From: Pseudomonadota bacterium
Lineage (GTDB): Bacteria > Pseudomonadota > Alphaproteobacteria > Rhizobiales > Hyphomicrobiaceae
Reading direction: 5' to 3'
DNA length: 9,976 nt
Assembly (NCBI GenBank): GCA_021813195.1
Contig: JAKALI010000101.1
Location: 1-9,976, forward strand
Of the stretch, positions 5,945 to 9,976 are shown piece after piece. The translations under genes were made by a program, and so were the position numbers. Numbering within the stretch: the stretch's first letter is position 1; every line of letters begins with the position of its first letter. The notes under the pieces were generated by a model. It was given only the letters and a program-made list of their open reading frames with translations, searched no databases and was not told the DNA's origin.

Positions 5945-6009
5945 AGCTGGTGATTATGGTCCTGGCTTGCGAGTGTTTTTAACGGATTGGCTGAAACAAA
6001 GAGACGGTG

Positions 6010-6648
6010 ATGTCGTTCCACGAAGTGCGCTTTCCAACCGAGATCTCGCGCGGCGCGCAAGGCGGCCCCGAGCGGCGCACGGAAGTCGTCGTTCTGGGAT
6101 CCGGTCATGAGGAGCGAAACGCGCGATGGGCGAATTCTCGGCGGAGCTACAATGCGGGCTACGGCGTGCGAAGCCTTGATGATCTTCATGCTGTGATCAG
6201 CTTTTTCGAGGAACGGCGCGGACGGCTCTACGGGTTTCGCTGGCGGGATCATCTTGATTACAAGTCCTGCCCGCCGCAACAGACGCCGCAGCCGACAGAT
6301 CAAGTGCTGGGCAGCGGTGATGGAATACGGAGCGAATTCGCATTGCGCAAGGCCTACGGCAGCGCCTTCGCGCCTTGGTTTCGCGCAATCGTGAAACCCG
6401 TGGCGGGAACGGTGCGGGTCGCAGTCAATGGCGTGGAGAAATCTGAGGGGACGGCGTTTGCGCTCAATCTGGTCACCGGTGTCGTTCAGTTTCTTCCTGG
6501 TCATATCCCCGAGCCAGGTGCCAGCCTCACCGCTGGATTCGAATTCGATGTGCCCGTGCGTTTCGATACAGACCGGCTCGAAATAAGTTTGTCCGGATTT
6601 CAGCATGGTGCGATTCCCAACATACCGATTGTGGAGCTGCGGTTGTGA
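6010..6648 (+). CDS. g12: Distal tail protein, DUF2460 (GTA gp12)
   Basis: This 212-residue DUF2460 / TIGR02217 protein forms the ring at the far end of the tail tube on which the hub is built. The family start is clear: FHEVRFPTEISRGAQGGPER (3-22), then VVVLGSGHEERNARWANSRR and SYNAGYGVRSLDDLHAVISF with FEERRGRLYGFRWRDHLDYK, followed by a LGSGDGIRSEFALRKAYG segment. The end ISLSGFQHGAIPNIPIVELR is typical. I chose the ATG at 6010 over the GTG at 6007 because family members begin MxFHEV. AAAGAG at 5998-6003 is a weak ribosome binding site. The 65 bases before it hold no convincing promoter. The stop overlaps the g13 GTG. Confidence 0.95.
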   Translation: MSFHEVRFPTEISRGAQGGPERRTEVVVLGSGHEERNARWANSRRSYNAGYGVRSLDDLHAVISFFEERRGRLYGFRWRDHLDYKSCPPQQTPQPTDQVLGSGDGIRSEFALRKAYGSAFAPWFRAIVKPVAGTVRVAVNGVEKSEGTAFALNLVTGVVQFLPGHIPEPGASLTAGFEFDVPVRFDTDRLEISLSGFQHGAIPNIPIVELRL

Positions 6649-7517
6649 GGCAAATCCCTGGAGGGCTACAGGCCCATCTCGATAGCGGCGCGACGACTCT
6701 GTGCTGGTGCTGGCGGCTGACACGTCGCGATGGTTTGCGGCAGGGGTTTACCGATCACGATTGCGATCTTGTGTTTGACGGAACAACGTTTGAGGCGGCA
6801 GCGGGGTTCAGTGGAAGCGAGATGGTCGAACAACTCGGGCTCGCTACGGACAACATGCAAGTCGAAGGGGCCTTGTCGAGTGCGCGTCTTGCCGATGAAG
6901 ATTTGGAGGGCGGTCTGTATGACGATGCCGTGATCGATATCTTCCGCGTGAATTGGGCAGACCCGTCGATGCGGGTGCTCATGCGTACGGGAACGCTGGG
7001 CGAAGTCACGCGGAGCGGGGGCGCCTTTTCCGCAGAGGTGCGCGGTCTCGCGCACTATCTCCAGCAGCCGCGCGGGCGACTTTTCCAGTACACGTGCGAC
7101 GCCGACGTTGGTGACGTGCGCTGCAAGGTCAACCTCAATGCGGCGGCTTATCGCGGGACGGGGATCATCACCTCGGTTGAATCTGAGAGGATGTTCACCG
7201 CAAGCGGTCTGGAATCTTTCCAGAACGGCTGGTTCACGCGTGGATTGGCGACTTTTACATCCGGAGCGGCTGAGGGGCAGGCGATGGAAGTTCGCGAGCA
7301 CGCCCGACGCAGCGGAATTGTAACAATTGAGCTTTGGCAGCCGGTTCGCCAGCCTTTAAGTGCGGGGCAGACGTTTGTTGTCACCGCCGGATGCGACAAG
7401 CATCTCACGACCTGCCGCACAAAGTTCTCGAATGTCATCAACTTTCGGGGATTTCCGCACATGCCCGGCAATGATTTTCTGACAGCCGTTTCGCGGCCCG
7501 GTTCCAAAGCCCGCTAA
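6645..7517 (+). CDS. g13: Tail hub protein, DUF2163 / phage BR0599-like, with four conserved cysteines (GTA gp13)
   Basis: This gene encodes 290 residues and starts with GTG overlapping the g12 stop as GTGA. The N-terminal DUF2163 domain (about 1-160) shows HLDSGATTLCWCWRLTRRDG and FTDHDCDLVFDGTTFEAAAG. The C-terminal BR0599 domain includes GWFTRGLATFTSGAAEGQAM and ends NFRGFPHMPGNDFL. Cys151 (FQYTC), Cys160 (DVRC), Cys250 (TAGCDK) and Cys257 (TTC) stand in the fixed pattern that in lambda gpL, the functional counterpart, binds an iron-sulfur cluster, so the same is likely here; cluster binding is inferred. The protein closes the tail tip and carries g14 and g15. Confidence 0.94.
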   Translation: MRQIPGGLQAHLDSGATTLCWCWRLTRRDGLRQGFTDHDCDLVFDGTTFEAAAGFSGSEMVEQLGLATDNMQVEGALSSARLADEDLEGGLYDDAVIDIFRVNWADPSMRVLMRTGTLGEVTRSGGAFSAEVRGLAHYLQQPRGRLFQYTCDADVGDVRCKVNLNAAAYRGTGIITSVESERMFTASGLESFQNGWFTRGLATFTSGAAEGQAMEVREHARRSGIVTIELWQPVRQPLSAGQTFVVTAGCDKHLTTCRTKFSNVINFRGFPHMPGNDFLTAVSRPGSKAR

Positions 7518-7543
7518 GTTCAGCCTCGCGAACCTCGCCAGAC

Positions 7544-7987
7544 ATGCAACTCGAACTTCGGAAGGATCGCGCCGCGAGCGTGATCGCCGCGGCGCGCACA
7601 TGGATTGGAACGCCCTATCACCATCAGGCCAGCATGAAGGGGGTGGGGGCTGATTGCCTCGGGCTTGTGCGCGGCGTTTATCGAGAGGTGATGGATTGCG
7701 AACCGGAAATACCACCACCGTACACTCGCGATTGGGGAGAGGTCGTATCGGGCGAGCCATTGCTCAGCGCGGCAGCCCGGCATCTCACTCCGATTGCAGT
7801 GGCGCATATTTCACCCGCTGATGTTCTCGTGTTTCGGCTGCGCAGCGGAATGGCAGCCAAACATTGTGCCATCCTCGTGTCACCTCAAACCATGGTGCAC
7901 GCGATGGAAGGAACCGCAGCAAGCGAAGTTGTATTCTGCAGTTGGTGGCGCCGACACTTGGCGGGTGCGTTCCGCTTTCCCGAATGA
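7544..7987 (+). CDS. g14: NlpC/P60-family tail peptidase, putative peptidoglycan hydrolase (GTA gp14)
   Basis: This 147-residue cysteine peptidase is mounted at the tail tip. It is expected to cut peptide cross-links in the recipient's (or host's) cell wall so DNA can cross the periplasm. The NlpC/P60 fold is visible: AARTWIGTPYHHQASMKGVG leads to the nucleophile Cys38 in GADCLGLVRGVY, the base His107 lies in KHCAIL after the DVLVFRL strand, and His119 in MVHAMEG is the likely third polar residue. No signal peptide is seen, as expected for a virion component. No good ribosome binding site precedes the ATG at 7544 and no in-frame start exists back to the g13 stop, 26 bases upstream, so reinitiation after g13 is likely. 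Confidence 0.94.
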   Translation: MQLELRKDRAASVIAAARTWIGTPYHHQASMKGVGADCLGLVRGVYREVMDCEPEIPPPYTRDWGEVVSGEPLLSAAARHLTPIAVAHISPADVLVFRLRSGMAAKHCAILVSPQTMVHAMEGTAASEVVFCSWWRRHLAGAFRFPE

Positions 7988-7999
7988 GGTAGGACATCC

Positions 8000-9976
8000 A
8001 TGGCGACCTTGGCCTTGGCCGTCGCAGGCGCTGCGGTGGGCGGCGCACTTTTGCCAGCCGGAATCACGGTGCTGGGTGCCACACTCTCAGGCGCCGCGAT
8101 TGGCGCACAAATCGGCGCCTTCGCCGGATCGGCGATCGATAACGCTTTGTTTGCGGCGTCGGGCCGAACGCGGCCGTTGGAAGGCCCGCGCCTGCAGCAT
8201 GTCCATCTCACCGCTTCGACCGAAGGCAGCCCCATTCCGCGGCTTTACGGCAAGGCGCGGCTCGGTGGGCAGGTGATCTGGGCCGACGAGATTCGCGAGG
8301 AAATTATCGAATCAACGGCGGCGAGCGGCTCGGGCAAAGGTCTCGGGGTATCGGGCGGCGGTGCCGCGAGCACCAAGACAATCGAATATCGCTATTACGC
8401 TTCGTTCGCGATCGCCCTCTGTGAAGGTCCCATTCGGGGTATCGGTCGAGTGTGGGCCGACGGGCGAGAATACGATTTATCGGATGTTCTCCATCGAATC
8501 CATGATGGCAGTGAGACGCAGGCCCCCGACAGCTTAATTGCGGCGCGGCTTGGTGCGTCATCAGCACCGGCCTTTCGCGGAACAGCTTACATCGTCTTTC
8601 AGGATTTGCCCCTGGCGCAATTCGGCAATCGCATCCCGCAACTGTCTTTTGAGGTTGAGCGGCCAGTCGAGCCTTTCGGTGAGGAATTGCGAGGCGTCGT
8701 ATTGATCCCGGGATCTGGCGAATTCGTCTATGCACCAGATCCGGTTGTGCAAACGTTTGGCGGCGGGCGCTCAGTTTCGGAGAACGTCCATACGTTGGGC
8801 GGGCGTAGGGATTGGCACGTCGCACTCGATCAGATGCAACGTGCGCTGCCCAATGCTAAGGCCGTCTCGCTCATCGTGAGCTGGTTCGGCAGCGATCTCA
8901 GGGCAAGCCATTGCGAATTGAAGCCGGGGGTGGAGCGCTATTCAAAGGTGACCAGTCCGATTTTCTGGAGCGTCGCGGGCGTCGATCGCGCCGCGGCCTA
9001 TGTGGTGAGCCGCATCGACGATCGCCCGGCATATGGGGGAACGCCGTCCGATCAAACCGTGGTCGCAGCCATCCAGGATTTGAAAGCGCGCGGCATCGAT
9101 GTCATTTTGACACCGTTCATTCTGATGGACGTGCCGGCTGGCAATGAACTGCCCAACCCCTATGGCGGCACGGGCCAGCCCGTCTATCCTTGGCGGGGGC
9201 GTATCACCGTGCATCCCGCCCCCGGCGAACCCGGCACGCCCGACAAGACGGCGGCGGCCTCAGCCCAGCTTGCGAATTTTATTGGGACGGCGGCGGTTAG
9301 TGACTTCGCGCTCAGCGGTGCGAGTGTGACGTACACGGGACCCGCCGAATGGTCCTACCGGCGCATGATTTTGCACTATGCTCATCTGGCTAAGGTTGCC
9401 GGCGGTGTTTCGGCCTTCGTGATCGGCACCGAACTGCGCGGTCTTACGCAGGTGCGCAGTTCGGCGTCGGCCTACCCATTCGTCGCGGCGCTTGTGCAGC
9501 TCGCGGCCGACGTCAAGTCTGTACTCGGTCCAGACACGAAGGTGACCTACGCGGCGGACTGGTCGGAGTATTTCGGACATCAGCCGGCCGACGGATCGGG
9601 CGACGTCTATTTTCATCTCGATCCGTTATGGGCGTCCGCCAACATCGATGCGATTGGGATCGATCTTTACTGGCCACTGTCAGATTGGCGGGAGGGCACG
9701 GCGCATCGCGACTATCTGGCTGGGTGGCGCTCGATCCATGATGTGGCTTATTTGCGTTCCAACATCGCGGGCGGAGAGGGCTACGACTGGTATTATGCGA
9801 GTGAGGCGGCGCGGGCCGCGCAAGTGCGCACGCCCATCACGGATGGCGCGGGCAAACCATGGGTCTTCCGCTACAAGGATATCAAATCCTGGTGGTCAAA
9901 CCTGCACTACAATCGGCCCGGTGGTATTGAAAGCGCAATTCCCACGGCGTGGGTCCCGCAATCCAAGCCCTTCTGG
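8000..9976 (+). CDS. g15: GTA host-specificity / tail tip protein with TIM-barrel-like domain, 3' end beyond the window (GTA gp15)
   Basis: The reading frame is open from the ATG at 8000 to the last base, giving 659 codons with no stop. AGGA at 7991-7994, five bases upstream, fixes the start. Full-length GTA gp15 is about 1,300 residues, so roughly half is seen. The N-terminus is Ala/Gly-rich and hydrophobic (ALAVAGAAVGGALLPAGITV, 5-24) and ends AGSAIDNALF. A J-like segment follows, IPRLYGKARLGGQVIWADEI (76-95), then YRYYASFAIALCEGPIRGIG. From about residue 290 comes the GTA TIM-barrel-like (glycoside-hydrolase-like) domain, with FVIGTELRGLTQVR carrying Glu478, VTYAADWSEYFGH carrying Glu523, and IGIDLYWPLSDWREG. 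The two Glu are candidate catalytic residues by analogy only. It forms the baseplate megatron that contacts the recipient surface. Confidence 0.95.
   Translation, partial: MATLALAVAGAAVGGALLPAGITVLGATLSGAAIGAQIGAFAGSAIDNALFAASGRTRPLEGPRLQHVHLTASTEGSPIPRLYGKARLGGQVIWADEIREEIIESTAASGSGKGLGVSGGGAASTKTIEYRYYASFAIALCEGPIRGIGRVWADGREYDLSDVLHRIHDGSETQAPDSLIAARLGASSAPAFRGTAYIVFQDLPLAQFGNRIPQLSFEVERPVEPFGEELRGVVLIPGSGEFVYAPDPVVQTFGGGRSVSENVHTLGGRRDWHVALDQMQRALPNAKAVSLIVSWFGSDLRASHCELKPGVERYSKVTSPIFWSVAGVDRAAAYVVSRIDDRPAYGGTPSDQTVVAAIQDLKARGIDVILTPFILMDVPAGNELPNPYGGTGQPVYPWRGRITVHPAPGEPGTPDKTAAASAQLANFIGTAAVSDFALSGASVTYTGPAEWSYRRMILHYAHLAKVAGGVSAFVIGTELRGLTQVRSSASAYPFVAALVQLAADVKSVLGPDTKVTYAADWSEYFGHQPADGSGDVYFHLDPLWASANIDAIGIDLYWPLSDWREGTAHRDYLAGWRSIHDVAYLRSNIAGGEGYDWYYASEAARAAQVRTPITDGAGKPWVFRYKDIKSWWSNLHYNRPGGIESAIPTAWVPQSKPFW

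Noticed and set aside
5945..6009. Possible promoter in the 65-base gap before g12 (TTGCGA and a T run).
   Set aside because: No -10 element at proper spacing, and the T run has no hairpin before it, so neither promoter nor terminator is supported.
5929..6723. Minus-strand open frame of 264 codons opposite g12.
   Set aside because: g12 on the + strand is a firm DUF2460 match with normal start and stop overlaps. The minus frame has no recognisable domain or ribosome site.
1..9976. CRISPR array, tRNA, rRNA, insertion sequence or attachment site.
   Set aside because: No regular direct repeats, cloverleaf, transposase or paired terminal repeats were found by eye on either strand.

Overview
The window carries a nearly complete structural-gene cluster of the Rhodobacter capsulatus gene transfer agent (RcGTA) type. 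All genes lie on the + strand, at roughly 60% G+C, and follow the order portal (g3, 5' part not normal), prohead protease (g4), HK97-fold major capsid (g5), connector (g6), head closure (g7), a small unassigned gene, DUF3168 tail component (g8), major tail protein (g9), g10, tail chaperone (g10.1), very short tape measure (g11), distal tail DUF2460 (g12), hub DUF2163 (g13), NlpC/P60 peptidase (g14), and the first 659 codons of the TIM-barrel host-specificity protein (g15), which runs off the end. This order and these families point to an alphaproteobacterium (Hyphomicrobiales-, Rhodospirillales- or Rhodobacterales-like). A related siphovirus or prophage is the main alternative, because a few phages share the g12-g15 block. 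No terminase, integrase, repressor or lysis gene is visible here.

Layout. Bases 1-165 are about 41% G+C and match nothing I recognise. They fuse in frame, near base 166, to the C-terminal half of a portal gene that is about 62% G+C. Bases 776-2721 hold the protease and capsid, forming the prohead module. A strong intrinsic-terminator-like hairpin follows the capsid gene (2772-2814). Bases 2837-4339 hold the connector module, with four genes joined by 4-base ATGA overlaps. Bases 4371-5944 hold the tail tube, chaperones and tape measure. Bases 6010-9976 hold the tail tip: distal tail, hub, peptidoglycan peptidase and host-specificity protein.

How the genes work together. The portal and capsid build a small HK97-like head matured by the protease. 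The g6, g7 and g8 products join head to tail. The g9 product forms the tail tube around the g11 ruler with help from the g10/g10.1 chaperones. The g12-g15 products form the baseplate that contacts and opens the recipient envelope.

The points most worth following up are the chimeric portal start, a textbook in-phase -1 slippery heptamer (C CCT TTC) near the end of g10 that would fuse g10 to g10.1 as in lambda G/GT, the terminator hairpin inside the cluster, and the 65-residue arginine-rich gene between g7 and g8.
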